Assembly (NCBI GenBank): GCA_023548195.1
Contig: JAJHZJ010000252.1
Coordinates: forward strand, 441,501-505,500
Direction of reading: 5' to 3'
Origin: Bettongia penicillata ogilbyi
Lineage: Eukaryota > Chordata > Mammalia > Diprotodontia > Potoroidae
DNA length: 64,000 nucleotides
Shown here: piece by piece, positions 1-11,560 of the stretch
Position numbering within the stretch: position 1 is the stretch's first letter
How the letters are laid out: every line of letters starts with the position of its first letter
Notes under the pieces: model-generated
Databases searched by the model: none
What the model was told of the DNA's origin: nothing
What the model saw: only the letters and a program-made list of their open reading frames with translations
Program-made: the position numbers and the translations under genes

Positions 1-729
1 TAAATCAAAATCCACATTCCCAGACAGTGTTGGAAATTCCTTGTAACTCCCATTTAACCCCTTATGGGGATTCCCATTCCCAAGTCCCATTTCTCTGTCA
101 GAGAAATACAGGGAACTAAAATTATGAAATCCATTTCACTTCCAAGATTCTCTCAAAATTGGCACATTGGCCAATGGGACCATGTGCAGTATGCCCTTCC
201 TGCTGCCAAACCATGTGGGGAGGATCTACTTCTAGAAATGTTGAATGAAGCAGAATGATAGTGCTGGGTTCTCTACTTAAGAACCTGCACAGAGATGACT
301 GTTTCCAGTCCACTAAATGGGCAGTGAAGAAATTAGTTTTTTATTCACTACTGAACTAGAACTGGGAGTGCCTCCAAAAAATTTCTTGGGGGTAATTCAG
401 AGGATCTGCTGTCATTTCCCAGGTGGGGAAGGGGCCTTGGGCCCTCTCTTACCCAGAATTGGCAGGAAACCTCAAGCATATGGTCCTGCTATTGTTTGTC
501 TTTGTTGTGTTCTAATCTTTCCTGCCTTAGATTAAGGAGTGCTGAAAGTGGAACAGGATAGGCTGGACTTCGGGAGCTTCGAAAAGGTATTAGGAAATGT
601 GTGTTTCCAGGAGCTGAGGCAAGGGATATTTTTTATACTCCTGTTCTTATTGTATCTTCTCAGTTAAGACCCCTTTTGTTAAAAATTAATTGGTGTTCAT
701 TGGTTAAATGATATCAAGTGCTAGTCATT
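1..729. other. No gene or repeat recognised
   Basis: Short open frames on both strands (64, 63 and 72 codons) overlap one another and resemble nothing I know. No tRNA-like box, polyA-tailed element or microsatellite is visible. Confidence 0.5.
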
Positions 730-980
730 GGAAGGTAGCACAGCGGATAAGGAACTGTCCTTGAAATCCAGAGATTCAAATCTGGCCTCAGATGCTTATT
801 TGTGACTCTCACCAACTCACTTAACTTCTCCACCTGAATCCCCTCATCTGTAAAATGGAGACAATGATAACAATACCTACCTTCCAGGGTTGTTGTCTAG
901 ATCAAATTATATAATATTTAGGAAGCACTCTACAAACCTTAAAGCATTTTGTAAATCTACTACTATCTACCTCTACTATT
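730..980 (+). mobile_element. MAR1-type CORE-SINE, diverged
   Basis: The head resembles a tRNA-derived promoter region (gtagcacagcggataagg). It is followed by the body phrases tctggcctcagatg and cctcatctgtaaaatggaga, and then the core segment ccagggttgttgt. This order is that of the marsupial MAR1/MIR superfamily. Several mismatches show an old copy. It is non-autonomous and presumably moved by L2 machinery, from established knowledge of CORE-SINEs. Confidence 0.8.
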
Positions 981-999
981 ACCACTGCTCCTGCTCTGG

Positions 1000-1490
1000 T
1001 TCATTCGTCATTTTCAAAGAGGATCAACAAAATCACAATGTGATGGGTGATGTCTTGACTTTCATGTGAATTGGACTTAAGTGAGGCAGAGTTGTGCAAG
1101 TTCTTCAGCCTCACTTTCTTCCAGTCAGCAAAGTCGAATGACAAGACAAAAGTCAGGCATCAGAAGAAATTTTAAGTGCCCCACAGCCCCTTCTTCAGCC
1201 TCCGTCATGGCTATTGGAACAAATTGTTCTCAACTGCCCATCCAATCAGGGGAATTCTTCACATGCTTGGGATTTGACATCTCGCTAGCTAACTTAGCAA
1301 CAGGTTTGAAACCTGTCAATTATCATAAACCTGGTTTAACCCACCTGACAAATCAGTTTTACTGAGGTGTGGCCACTGTGCATGTTACAACTTCTTGGCT
1401 CACAGGAGAGAGCTGGGTGAAGGTGGACACTGAAGGGGATGAGCAGCCCTGTAAAGGACTCAGCAGCCCTCACACCAAAGGTACTAGCCC
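1000..1490 (-). mobile_element. RTE-type LINE 3' region or long SINE relative
   Basis: Read on the minus strand, the element ends in the tail type also found on several SINEs here (a 'tcctctttgaaaatgacgaa'-like end). It extends about 450 bp further into a unique-looking body that includes gaggtgtggccactgtgc and cttggctcacaggagag. I recognise this as a marsupial interspersed repeat, probably an RTE-class 3' region. The class call is inference. A 94-codon frame at 1081-1365 is a by-product. Confidence 0.5.
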
Positions 1491-1839
1491 TCCCTGAAAT
1501 GGCTATTGATATTGAGGGAGAACAATGAAATGAGAACTTTCACTGATACCATTAGAGAATGACATCTCTAATCCCTCTAGGGTAGTCCTAGAACCCTGAA
1601 GAGGTGGTGTAACCTTGCTCTGGGGGACTCAATTCATCAGTGAGATGATAAGGATTCTCCGAGTTTATAAAGGTTACACAAATAAATTTGAGTAAACACA
1701 AAACTAAGCTAGAAGAGCAAGGTCATTGATCTTCACATTTCTGTTCCACATTCCTGTTTTTATTAGATATTTCTATCATCAAAGGGAAAGCAAAATAAAA
1801 TAACCCTGACTTTTGCGTAGCATTCTGGTCAATGAAAAG

Positions 1840-1960
1840 CCTCTGTCTCCCTATCCCTATAAAATTGGGACCATAATACTTATGTTATCTACCTTAGAAG
1901 ATTGTTATGAGGTAGGTGCTTTCCAAACCTTAAAATGCTATGTAAATGTGAATTATGCAT
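1840..1960 (+). mobile_element. CORE-SINE fragment
   Basis: The phrases ccctataaaattgggacc, attgttatgagg and ccttaaaatgctatgtaaatg correspond in order to the core and distal part of MAR1/MIR SINEs. The tRNA-like head is missing. Confidence 0.6.
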
Positions 1961-2596
1961 ATCGACTAGCCATTTCCTAGTCTGGTCTTCCAAAAACAAT
2001 ACTTCTTCATTCATTGTATTTCAGTGGTTCCACTAAATTATCTCTGCTTGTCTTCTCTATCTTCCTTTAAAATGCTCGCAGAAATTATTTTTGCTGACTT
2101 AAAAATCGTGTGCCTGTACTAAAGATAATAGAGCCCTTTAAGAAGAAAACATTGCAAGCTAAGGTATGGGATCTTTTAAATACTAATAAACCATTTTTCA
2201 AATCCACGTTTCAAATAACCAGTGAAATAAATTTTTTTTAAAAAAGTGATCAACAGAAGGGCCCTCAAGGATCATCTACCCTTAGTTCATCTACAGGCTA
2301 ATTGTACAGTCTTTCTTCCCAGAGAGTACAATCTAACCTCCTATTGAAGATTCCCATTGTTGAAGTCTTGCTGTAGAAAGCTTCACATCACATCTAGGTT
2401 GATCTAGTTCTCCCTTTGGATAGTCTTGCTCAGATGAAAACGACCAATTCTAATTGCTAATTTTTGATTATACATAATTTATTTTCATCCCTTGCCTTCC
2501 AAGGTGATATTATTGATGAAAATAGTTCTTTCCACATATCATATATTATCAAAGGAAGGTACGAGAGTATAGGATAGAACTAAAGTTTACTTTTTT
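1961..2596. other. Mostly unassigned; possible old CR1-like trace
   Basis: About 2250-2420 has the flavour of an antisense CR1/L3 remnant (ctcaaggatcatctaccc, then gaagtcttgctgtag), but the match is too weak for a firm call. The rest is AT-rich with no open frame of note. Confidence 0.35.
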
Positions 2597-2832
2597 GTTA
2601 TAGTTCAGGCATGTCCAATTCCTTGTAACCCCATTTGGGGTTTTCTTGGAAAAGATACCAAAGTGCCCTTTCCTTCTTCAGCTTATTTTATAGATGAATA
2701 AACTGAAGCAAAAAGGGTTAAGTGACTTGCCCAGGGTCACACAGCCAGTAAGTATCTGGGAACAGATTTGAATTCATGAACTTGGATCATGCCGATGCCA
2801 AGTCCAGTGCTCTATCCACTGTGCTACCTAAT
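2597..2832 (-). mobile_element. Marsupial tRNA-headed SINE with RTE-like tail
   Basis: On the plus strand it reads from the tail (catgtccaattccttgtaac, then ttggggttttcttgg) to the head (ttaagtgacttgcccagg, then gctctatccactgtgctacc), so the element lies on the minus strand. The same family recurs at 15.07 kb, 18.53 kb and, in the opposite orientation, 62.29 kb. Confidence 0.8.
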
Positions 2833-4182
2833 ATTACCTAAACCCATAAGCATGGTTTCTTGCCTTCCTTAGCCAAGAATCGTTTTTGTCCTTAAGTCAG
2901 GGCAAGAACTTTCCTAATGTTGGCTTCTTGGAGTTTTAGAATTTAAACTGCCCAAATCTGATTGTTTCTCCTTCTTCACCAGAAAAATCTTTTCTCATTG
3001 GTTACATGGGCAGATGGCATGATTTTTACTTCCTTCTTCTGGAATTAGAAGCATTGAAATGGAGTATATTGAAGAAGAGTTCATCCCAATTCCTCTTCTT
3101 TCCCATGGCTTCATTAATTTTTCTTTTAGTTGCCGTTTATATTGAACCATAAAACCCGGAAAACTTTAAGTTTTCAAGAGTTATTCCTGGGAAATATGAA
3201 TCTGTTTTCTGGTAAATATTCTTATTATAACCCTTTTGCTCAAAGGGTCATTGATGTCTACCAATGAGAAGTGAGTCATATAAAATTGTCTCTTCTAACC
3301 AGGAATTACAGTACAAATATATCAACTCTTTTCCTCTATTTGCCTGCTCATCCATGAAAAACTATATTTCCATGTGAGAAGAATGATTTACAAAGTAGCA
3401 GTCTCTAAGAATTTATACACCACAGCATATGACAGATTTGTTGCACTTTCTCAAAGTATTTCGCATGTGATGATGTTTATTTCACTATTAATTAATGAGT
3501 CTGAAAATATATAAATTCTTTTAACAGAGATTTCTGTTCATTTTCTAACAAAATTTAAATATGACAATATAAAAATTGGGTAAAATAAGTCATCATTTTC
3601 CCCCAGTTTTTCACCATTTATTTAGGCCAATAGATCAAATCAGATTATCTCTCTTGATTAATAGCATTTTAATATTTAAATATAACTATAAAATCACAGT
3701 AAATTCTGAAGATACATAGTCTAAGGAGCAAGCATTACGAAAATGGAAAAAAATCTAAACAAAGGCCTAGTTACAGAAAACATCTGTCTGGGAAAAGTTT
3801 GGAATTCCAAGTTCTAGAAAACACATCTAACTACTTCTAAGCATGTCTTAATAGACACACCCATGCAGGCTGCTTACAGACCAGATGGAATGATGAAGCT
3901 ATTAGGCCTCTCCAAGTATTTACTTAATCATATGACTGCCCCTAGTAAGGGAATTTGTTCTATGAAGTCTGGATTAATTAAAGGACTGCACTTGAGGACC
4001 TAAAGGACCACATGTAGCCTCAAGGACACAGGTTCCCCACCCCTGGAATCTGCTCCAGCGAGTAAGAATGACCATCATAAAATCAAACAGCACAAGTTGA
4101 TGTTTCTCTCATACAGTGGTGAGAACAAAATCCTGCCTGATCAAAAGTTTAACAAGAGGATACAGAATTCAATCACATTCGT
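2833..4182. other. Largely unassigned, AT-rich, repeat-poor
   Basis: No LINE, SINE or microsatellite is recognisable until a short hAT-like end near 3.96-4.04 kb. It contains no open frame over 60 codons. It may be unique intergenic or intronic sequence. Confidence 0.4.
3960..4042. mobile_element. hAT transposon terminal fragment
   Basis: The segment ends in caggttccccacccctgg, the inverse of a widespread vertebrate hAT terminal repeat. Just before it are ccacatgtagcctcaagg words typical of that family's subterminal region. Only one end is seen, so the call rests on a short match. Confidence 0.4.
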
Positions 4183-4520
4183 GTCATTCATTCAACATAT
4201 ATGGAATGAACACTTACTTATTATGATCAAGGTATTTATTGTGTAAAAGAAATACTGATGAATAAAATCTAGTCCCTTCCCCCCTTCAAGTAGGATAATA
4301 TTTAACAGAGGAGATAAAATTGAAATATGTTATTACAATTTAAGCTAGTATGTTTTAGTTATTAGAACAGAGATACAAAGAAACTATGGGAGTTTCACAG
4401 GAAAAAAAGAAATCACTTCCATTTGGTGGTATTAGAGAGGTCTGCATCCAAGAGTTGGCATCTAAGGTGAACCTTGAAGGATGGATAAAATTTCAATAAA
4501 TGGTGACATAGGAAAGCGTA
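4183..4520 (-). mobile_element. L2 LINE 3' end, old
   Basis: From left to right it shows the L2 tail in antisense (cattcattcaacatatatgg, gaacacttac). Further in come aggtgaaccttgaaggatgg and ataaaatttcaataa, phrases of the antisense L2 3' UTR. It is more diverged than the L2 copies at 20-22 kb. Confidence 0.65.
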
Positions 4521-4639
4521 TCTGTTTGCGTCACCAGCATGAAAGATATGTAGAACAAAGCTCAACACAAGAAAGCAAATGAAGTGTCCAGTTATGTAAA
4601 TGTGATAAAGATACAGAGAACGTGGTTAAAAGATTAAAC

Positions 4640-4643
4640 TATC

Positions 4644-4681
<38 letters not shown>
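4640..4681. repeat. (TC)n microsatellite
   Basis: About 40 bp of almost pure TC dinucleotide, with one ATC interruption near the start. Confidence 0.97.
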
Positions 4682-4684
<3 letters not shown>

Positions 4685-5045
4685 CTCTCATAGACAAAGT
4701 CACATTTAAAGACAAATTTAAAAATACTGTCTGATTTTAGGAAGATAACATACTATTGGATAAATACACAGAAGTCTCTTGGTTTTCTAAAAAAAGAGTG
4801 TTTTTATTTGTTGAAATCAGCAAAGATTCACCTTCTCATTCCCATACCCTAACCCCACTCCCACCCCAAAATTAGAATATAAGAAAAATCAAAGTCCATT
4901 CCAGTCATGTTTAGTCAATCAAAACAAACTTCCACACTGACTCTGTAAAAAAAAAAAAAATCTACATTCTGAGTCCTTCACTTCTTCACCAGGAGTAGGA
5001 TAATATGTTTCATCCTTGGTCCTCTGTAATTCAATGAAGAGATCA
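4682..5045. other. No feature recognised
   Basis: AT-rich sequence with an A14 run near 4949-4962. Nothing assignable. Confidence 0.4.
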
Positions 5046-5545
5046 AAACAATTTATAGGCATATAAAAATTCTCTGTATCATTATTGATTAGAGAAATTC
5101 AAATTAAAACAAACTTGAGATGTCATTTTACACCTACAAGATTGGCTAAAATGATTGAAGGGGAAAGTGACAAATGTTGGAAAGGATGTTGAAAAATTGG
5201 GACTGATTCATTGTGGGTAGAATTGTGAACTGATCCAACCATTTTGGATAGCAATCTGGAATTAAGTCCAAAGAGTCATTTTACTGCCTATACCCTTTGA
5301 CCCAGCAATACCATTATTTAGTCTATTTTCAGAGATGATTAGGGGAAAAAGGAAAAGAACTTATATGTTCTGAAATGTTTATAGTGGTTCTCTTTGTGGT
5401 GACAAAGAACTGGAAATTGCAGAGATGCCCATCAATTGGAGTATGACTGAACAAGTTGTGGTGTATGATTGTGATGGAACACTACTGTGCTGTAAGAAAT
5501 AATGAGCTCAATAATCTTATAAAACCATGGAAAGACTTACCTGCT
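5046..5545 (+). mobile_element. L1 LINE, ORF2 C-terminal/3' portion
   Basis: Conceptual translation with frame changes gives words of the L1 ORF2 C-terminal region: a segment like EIQIKTNLRCHFTPTRLAK at about 5095-5150, then PFDPAIP-like residues near 5298-5320. Phrases of the marsupial L1 3' region follow (cccatcaattggagtatgac, ggaaagacttac). Stops and frameshifts make it inactive. Related copies lie at 12.5, 29.5 and 47.4 kb. Confidence 0.75.
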
Positions 5546-5559
5546 TACCTTTTAATGTT

Positions 5560-6900
5560 TCTCTATAGTCCTTTGTTTGAACCTATAAGCTACTATGTAG
5601 CTCTTGTCTCTTCATCAGGAATGCTTGGCAGTCCTTTATTTCCTTAAAGAATAATTTTTCCCCTGTGAGATTATACTCAGTTTTTTCTGAGTAAGTAGTT
5701 CTTAACTGTAAGTCCATGTTCTTTGTCTTCTGGAATATCATATTCCACATTCTTCATTGCTTTATAGTGGTGGCTGCTAAATTGCATGTAATACTGTCAC
5801 TTCTCAGTACTTGAATTCTTTCTTTCTGGTAGTTGAAAGTATTTTTCCTTTGACTTTTTGGTTATGATGTTACTGGGAGTTTTCATTTTGGTTTCTTTTA
5901 GGAGATGCCTGGTAGATTCTTTCTATTTCTACTTTGCCCTCTGGTTCTAAGAGATCTGGGCATTTTTCTTTGGAGATTTCTTGAAATACGATATCTGCAC
6001 TATTTTTGGCTATGGCATTCAGATAGTTCAGTGATTCTTAACTTGTTTTTCTGCTCAGTCTATTTTCTGGATCATTTGTTTTTTGCTGTCATATACCTTT
6101 CTAAGCGCTTTCACTTTCTTTTATTTTTTTTAGCCTTTTGACTTAGTTTTAATATTTCTTATTGTCTCATGAAATCATTGACTTCTATCTGGTCCATTCT
6201 AATTTTCAGAGAGTTTGTTGTTTGGGCAAAGTTTTGTAACTCTTGTACCAAGTTGGTAAATTCTCTTTCTAGTTTTTTTTCCTACGGCTCTCATTTCTTT
6301 TTCAATGTTTCCCTCAAGTGCTCTTTTAAAATGCCATTTAGGGACAGCTGGGTGGTGCAGTGGATAGAGAACCAGCCCTGGAGTCAGGAGGACTTTTCTG
6401 ACTTAAGACCACAAACTTGACACTAGCTGTGTGACTCTAGGCAATGCACTTAACCCTAATTGCCTTTCTTCCAGGAATTCTAGTTGAGTTTTCACCCAAG
6501 TTGTATTTTTCTCTAAGGCTTTGCTTGTGGATGTTTAAGAATAATTCTCTTCTACATTTGTCTTCAGCATCCCTGCTAATATAATAGCTCATTATGGTGT
6601 GGATCTTTTTTGTTTTATTTGTTCATTCTTCCAGCCTATTTTCTGACTTCAGACTTGATAGATCTGAGTTCTTCCACATTTCTAGAGGGATGGTCCTGTT
6701 GTTTCTTTCTTGGAGTATTGAATGTTGTGCTATCAGGATCTGAGAAGATCTTCAAGCTTTTTGCATCCCTGAAGTGATCTGATCTAGGACAAAGACTGAT
6801 TTCTTTCCATTCTCCACAACCTCTGGTTTGAATTCTACAAGTTTCTAAGGTAGATTTGGGTCTGTGCAAAGGTATGCTGCTGCTGGATTCTGCCTCTAAC
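5560..6900 (-). mobile_element. L1-ORF1-homologous element, antisense, split by a SINE
   Basis: The stretch 5938-6080 aligns word for word with the antisense L1 ORF1 at 44.85-45.0 kb (ccctctggttctaagag, tttcttgaaatacgatat, attttctggatcattt). Homology to that coiled-coil/RRM region continues to about 6340. The copy extends leftwards beyond the point where the 44.84 kb copy stops, so it shows sequence normally downstream in the family. A SINE interrupts it at 6336-6476. The 78- and 83-codon plus-strand frames here are antisense by-products. Confidence 0.6.
6336..6476 (+). mobile_element. tRNA-headed marsupial SINE, short
   Basis: Starts with gggacagctgggtggtgcag and continues through gatagagaaccagccctgg and gagtcaggagga to gcacttaaccctaattgcc. 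This is the tRNA-related head with A- and B-box-like segments. The 3' body is missing and no clear target-site duplication is visible. Confidence 0.85.
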
Positions 6901-6952
6901 AAACAGTTAGAATCTGTTTGTTCAAAGTGGCAGAACTGTAGGCTTCCTTTTG

Positions 6953-6994
6953 GAAGAAAGAAAGAAAGAAGGAAGGAAGGAAGGAAGGAAGGAA

Positions 6995-7092
<98 letters not shown>

Positions 7093-7101
7093 GAAAGAAA
7101 A
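6953..7101. repeat. (GAAA)n/(GGAA)n microsatellite
   Basis: About 28 bp of GGAA followed by about 100 bp of pure GAAA. It produces spurious open frames of Lys-Glu-Arg repeats on one strand and Phe-Leu-Ser repeats on the other. It is likely to be length-polymorphic. Confidence 0.98.
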
Positions 7102-7469
7102 CATAAAGTACTCGGATAATCTCCTCATTGGACTCCTTAGACCTCTACAACACATAAACATACATACATAAACAACACAGACATCTTGGGGTTTTCTAAT
7201 TCCCCATTCATTTTCCACCTACACTGGCCAAGCAACTCATAGTGATATCAGAAGAATGGCAACCCCAGGATGTAGCTTCAATGCTACGGTTTCAGGTTAG
7301 TTCTCTTTTCCTCTGATTTGATTACTGTTAAAGAAATCTTCCTCTGGAGGACTAGTACCCAAACAAACAGGAATTTATAATCTTTTGGAAACTCTCAAAT
7401 TTGTGTTAAAACAAAACAAAAACAACCCAGAGCTGAAGGCAATTAAAACACCTCAGTCCATGAACTCCC

Positions 7470-7535
7470 GTCTCTCTGTCTCAGTCTCTCTCTCATTCTC
7501 TCTCTCATTTTTTCTCATTCTTTCTCCCTCTTTTT
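7470..7535. repeat. TC-rich low-complexity tract
   Basis: Interrupted tctctc/ttctc tract just before an antisense L1 3' end. Confidence 0.8.
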
Positions 7536-7539
7536 CTCA

Positions 7540-8120
7540 TGCTAAATTTTTAAATTCAATTTTATTCATAGTTCAAGATTCTCTCTCCCTCTCTTTCCCC
7601 TCCCTTAGCCGTTGAGAAGGCAAAAAAAATCAAAGCCTAACAAACATAGAATAATACGAAAAAAAGTCTTCATTTAGCCTTCTCAGAAAGGAAGAGAAAA
7701 AGTAAGGGAAGGGAATGAGACAGTACTTCAATCAGCAAACTGAGTGAATCATTTCTCTATCTGTAGGTAGGTAGCATGCTTCATCATGGAATTATGGCTG
7801 GTCATTGTGTGAGTCATAGTTTCCAAGTCTTTCAAAGTTGTCTGTCTTTTCAAAATTATTGTCGTAGAAATTGTTCTGGTTCTGCCCACTTTACTCTGTA
7901 TCAGTTCACATTCATATGCCATAATTTGTTCAGCCATTCCCCAATTAAAAGGTATCCCCTAAGTTTACAATTCTTTGCTACCACAAAAATAGCTTCTATA
8001 AATATTTGAGTCCTTTTCCTCTTTCTTTGATGGCCTCAGGGCATACCTAATGCGGTATCACTGGACTAAATCATGCATATTTTAATAGTTTTGGGGGCAC
8101 AGTCATGAACTCCCTTCTTA
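7540..8120 (-). mobile_element. L1 LINE 3' end, antisense
   Basis: Starts on the plus strand with a degraded T-rich tail (aatttttaaattcaatttta), then polypyrimidine. It continues with agccattccccaattaaaagg, a 'ctaccacaaaaatagcttct' segment and ggtatcactggac, words of the marsupial L1 3' region in antisense. The same words recur at 34.4-35.1 kb. The open frames at 7749-7937 and 7776-8009 are by-products. Confidence 0.75.
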
Positions 8121-8590
8121 AACCACTAGGGTGAGAATAGACAGATTTGCCTTGTGCTCCTCCTTCCAGTCACAAGTTTCCAATACTGAAAAGTGAGGGA
8201 GGTTCTTCTTCTGGCATTATGCTATAGATATCCAAGAAAAAGGAAACATGAGAAAAGAAATTATTTCATAAAGTGGCCTGAAAGATCACAGGAAAAGTGA
8301 TTTCTCCAAGAGGAGTTCATCCTTCCCCCTTCCAACTCTTAGGTATCTAGTATCTAATCCACAGTCATATCCACAATTACTAGTGGATAATCAGAAGATT
8401 TTCCCATATTTTCTCAACAAAGTGATAGGGAATCTAATCCATCTAATACTAGGTAAGGTGCCCTTCCAACAAAGGTCTGTCCCTTGTAATCTCAGTGAAT
8501 TGATTGAAGATATTTATGAAATTAATCAAGTTATCTCCTGATCACCCACCCCCTTCCACACATTGGAACCAGATTGTGAAGGGTCCCCCC
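8121..8590. other. No feature recognised
   Basis: Unassigned sequence between an L1 end and an old L2. Confidence 0.35.
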
Positions 8591-9385
8591 AGACTACAGG
8601 CTAAGGAATTTGCATTTTATCGAAGAGAAATTAGAGACCCCCTGAAGGTTTTTGATGATAATGATGTGCTCAAGCCTATACCTCAGAAAGATGATGCTGG
8701 TTTTCTCTTGTGTAAGAGATGGATTGGAGAGGGGGACAGATTATATGCAGAGGGAGGCAAATTAAAAAGCCATTAAAATAGTTAAGTCAAGTAGAAGCCT
8801 GACCTAAATGAGGATGGTGGCAGTATATGTGAGAGGAGAGGGTGAATTGGTTTTAAGACTCAATTGTAGAGCTGGAGTTGGGGGAAAATTGGCAATTTAT
8901 CAGATATGGACTATAAGGAAGAGGTAAAAAACCAAAGATATGTCAGGTTATAAATCTCAATTAGTGGTGCCATCAGCAGAATATAGTGGTGCTATCAAAA
9001 GAAATATGAAAGTTTCAGGGAATTCAAGAGGAAGAATAATAAATATAATCACAAACATGGTGAATTTTAGGTGATAACAGACCATTCAATTGGAAGTGCA
9101 ATCGTGACTGACATTTCACATACAGGGGACTAGCTATGATGAGGCCATTTGTTAAAATAGAGAAGTTAGGAGAATGAGGTGATTTGTCAAGAAAAATGCA
9201 CAGTTTGGTTCTGCATATTTTTAGTTTGGAATACTAACAATATCCAAGAGGAAGTATACCAAAATCAGTTGGAAAGCTAATGCTATATAGATTAGAGAGT
9301 CATATGACTGAGATGTTAGTTGAAGCTGTTGAATGGATGAGATTAGCAAAGAAGGGAGTTTATCAAAAGAAGATAAAGTTGCTAA
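8591..9385 (-). mobile_element. L2 LINE, ORF2-to-3' UTR region, diverged
   Basis: Antisense L2 phrases occur in the expected order: aggctaaggaatttgcattt, gagatggattggagagg, aagcctgacctaaatgagg, atgagaggagagggtg, and an ORF2-related part near 9060-9340. It is clearly older than the copies at 20-22 kb. The 90-codon frame at 8504-8776 runs across its edge and I do not regard it as a gene. Confidence 0.55.
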
Positions 9386-9442
<57 letters not shown>

Positions 9443-9454
9443 CATACATACATA
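9385..9454. repeat. (TA)n then (TACA)n microsatellite
   Basis: About 52 bp of pure TA followed by four TACA units. It explains the Tyr-Ile repeat open frames on both strands. Confidence 0.98.
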
Positions 9455-9689
9455 TTCTTGGGAATGTTTACATTTAAGAGGTAGAAAGGTAATGCATATA
9501 TCACAGTCACCAGTGGAAGAGTGTGTAATCCCAAAGTCAAGAGCCTTTCATTAGGACAATTCCAGTGAAGGTGCTAGTGACATAGTAACTAACCTTAATG
9601 ATTCTTCGTGAATAAGTTTTATTTGCAGTAATGGTTCCTCTACCACTTATTCCCTTACAGTGGATCTGTTTAGTGATTCTTGGAGTTTG

Positions 9690-9850
9690 TGTGGGCAGTA
9701 ATTGTGGAAGCAGAGCATTTTTAACTACCTGTGTGACCTCAAGAAAGGTCATTTCAGCTTCCTGGACCTTTATTTCCTCTCCTATAAAAATGAGGTAGGA
9801 TCAGTTATCTCTAAGAGCTCTTCTAGCTCTTAATCTGATGATTTTATAAG
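9690..9850 (+). mobile_element. CORE-SINE fragment
   Basis: Contains acctgtgtgacctcaag, tttcctctcctataaaaatg and agctcttctagctcttaatc, which are the B-box/core and distal words of MIR/MAR1 SINEs. Confidence 0.6.
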
Positions 9851-10540
9851 ACAGAGCTCTCACTCAGGATGGAATAAATTATTCCAAGTTTTGCCAAGGA
9901 ACTAGAATGGAGAGGTTGTTGTGACACAATGTGCCCTGTGTTCTCCACTCTGTAAACTTATTCAGAGCTCTTCTTGGCATAAACTAATGAAACTGTTTCC
10001 TCAGATTTGCTTCTTCACATTACATCATGTACCATTATATTCCAGGTGACTTAACCTATCCATTTGTTGTTCTTCTCTTTGTCAGGAATAACAACCCCTT
10101 CACTGACCACCTCCCACAGAAGCTGTAAAACAGGTTTTTCTCTTACACAGTGAATCACCTACTTGATACATTAACCTGAACTTGTTTTTCTTAGATCTGT
10201 TAGGTCCTCCTTTGACGGCAACACCTTTCATCTTCCACCTACACAACACCTGAAATTCTTTGCACATGTTCATTTTAGTTATTCTGAATAAGCTCTCATT
10301 TTCCATTTATCCTGTGGTTGTGGGGTACAGATGCAACACCCAATTAATTTTACTATGAGGACAGACTCTTTCTTTCTCTACCAATGGCTAAAAGCTTTCT
10401 GAACCTCCATTAAGCCAGCCTAGGTCACAGCTTGATTGAATACTGTGATGAGAGGAAGAAGCTGGGCATTGCACTAAGTTACGGGATTTTTTTTCCTTCC
10501 GCTTGCAGAGAAAATATTTTTCCTCTATCAAATTTGTTCT
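9851..10540. other. No feature recognised
   Basis: No repeat family assigned. A 68-codon minus-strand frame at 10100-10306 is not recognisable as a protein. Confidence 0.4.
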
Positions 10541-10880
10541 ATTTCTTGAGTAGTTATTAAACACCTACAGTATGCCAAGCAAAACAAATGTACCTACGCT
10601 CAAACAGCTTACATTCTACTGGGAGGATATACATAGGGTGTACATATACACAGATCAATAAAATCAACATATATGCGAAGTAAACATTCAGTAATTTCTC
10701 CTTGTTGTAGTGACTCGGGTAAATAGAAGAAAGGCTGAGGATCAGGAAGCTAAATAGGATACATAGAAAACATCAGACAAAGGATAAATGAGGAGAAGGT
10801 AGCCTAAAAGAGAGACAGGGGTATAGGAGATTGGGAAGGTAAAAGATGGGAGAGAAAGTGAAAACTAAAAGCCTGCCAGG
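10541..10880 (-). mobile_element. L2 LINE 3' end
   Basis: Starts with the antisense L2 tail (ttattaaacacctacagtat, then cagcttacattctactggg) and fades into an A/G-rich antisense 3' UTR. Diverged. Confidence 0.6.
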
Positions 10881-11330
10881 CTTTATCTTGGGACTGAAAT
10901 AACTGGAAGGTGATAATTTGTTTATGTTCTTATTAAATGCTTAGAATGAAATAGCCCTCTTTCACAAAGGGAAAGCAATGAATAACTTCCTGTGACTAGA
11001 CTGACAAAGGGATAAATAAGCAATGTCAGGGACTAAATGTGCTCACCACAGATATGGCTTTAGTACTTTGAAGAGGTAGACATCAAATATTGAGGACTTA
11101 TATAGTTGATGTTTATTTAACACACTGTCACAAGTTGTGATGAGAATAGTCTTATTCCTTAAAGATTAAGTTTAGGGAGGATATTCTTATGTACCAAGCT
11201 TTTATTAGGGTTTATCCTTGTTATAGGTCTTTTTCATCTGAATAATTTATATCTTCTACTGGATGTAGGTCAATTCACAAGCTTTTAATATGAAAAAATC
11301 TCTTCCAGAGCTTACATTCAACACAATCAG
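10881..11330. other. No feature recognised
   Basis: AT-rich unassigned sequence. Confidence 0.35.
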
Positions 11331-11560
11331 GCACTAGACAGAGTACTTTATAAATATTATCCAATTTCATCCTCACAACAACTCAAGGAGGGTCGGTGGT
11401 ATTATTATCCCCATTTTTCAGCTGAGGAAACTGAGACAGAGAACAAGTGACTTGCCCAGATCACAGAGCTACTATATGTCTAAGGCCAAATTTGAACTCA
11501 TCTCTTACTGACTACAGACCCAGCACTTTTTCTATCATGTCACCTAGCTACCTCTAGCTG
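11331..11560 (-). mobile_element. MAR1-type CORE-SINE
   Basis: Antisense order: the distal core (ctttataaatattatcc, catcctcacaacaactc), ttatccccatttttcagc, aaactgagacagag, the B-box region (gtgacttgcccagatcac) and the head (atgtcacctagctacc). Confidence 0.8.

Noticed and set aside
1081..1365. 94-codon Ser-rich frame
   Set aside because: It lies entirely within an RTE-type interspersed repeat that I recognise as multi-copy.
6856..7218. Open frames of 73-98 codons with Lys/Glu/Arg or Phe/Leu/Ser repeats
   Set aside because: They are translations of the GAAA microsatellite on both strands. No protein is implied.
9221..9554. Open frames with Tyr-Ile repeats on both strands
   Set aside because: Produced by the (TA)n array.
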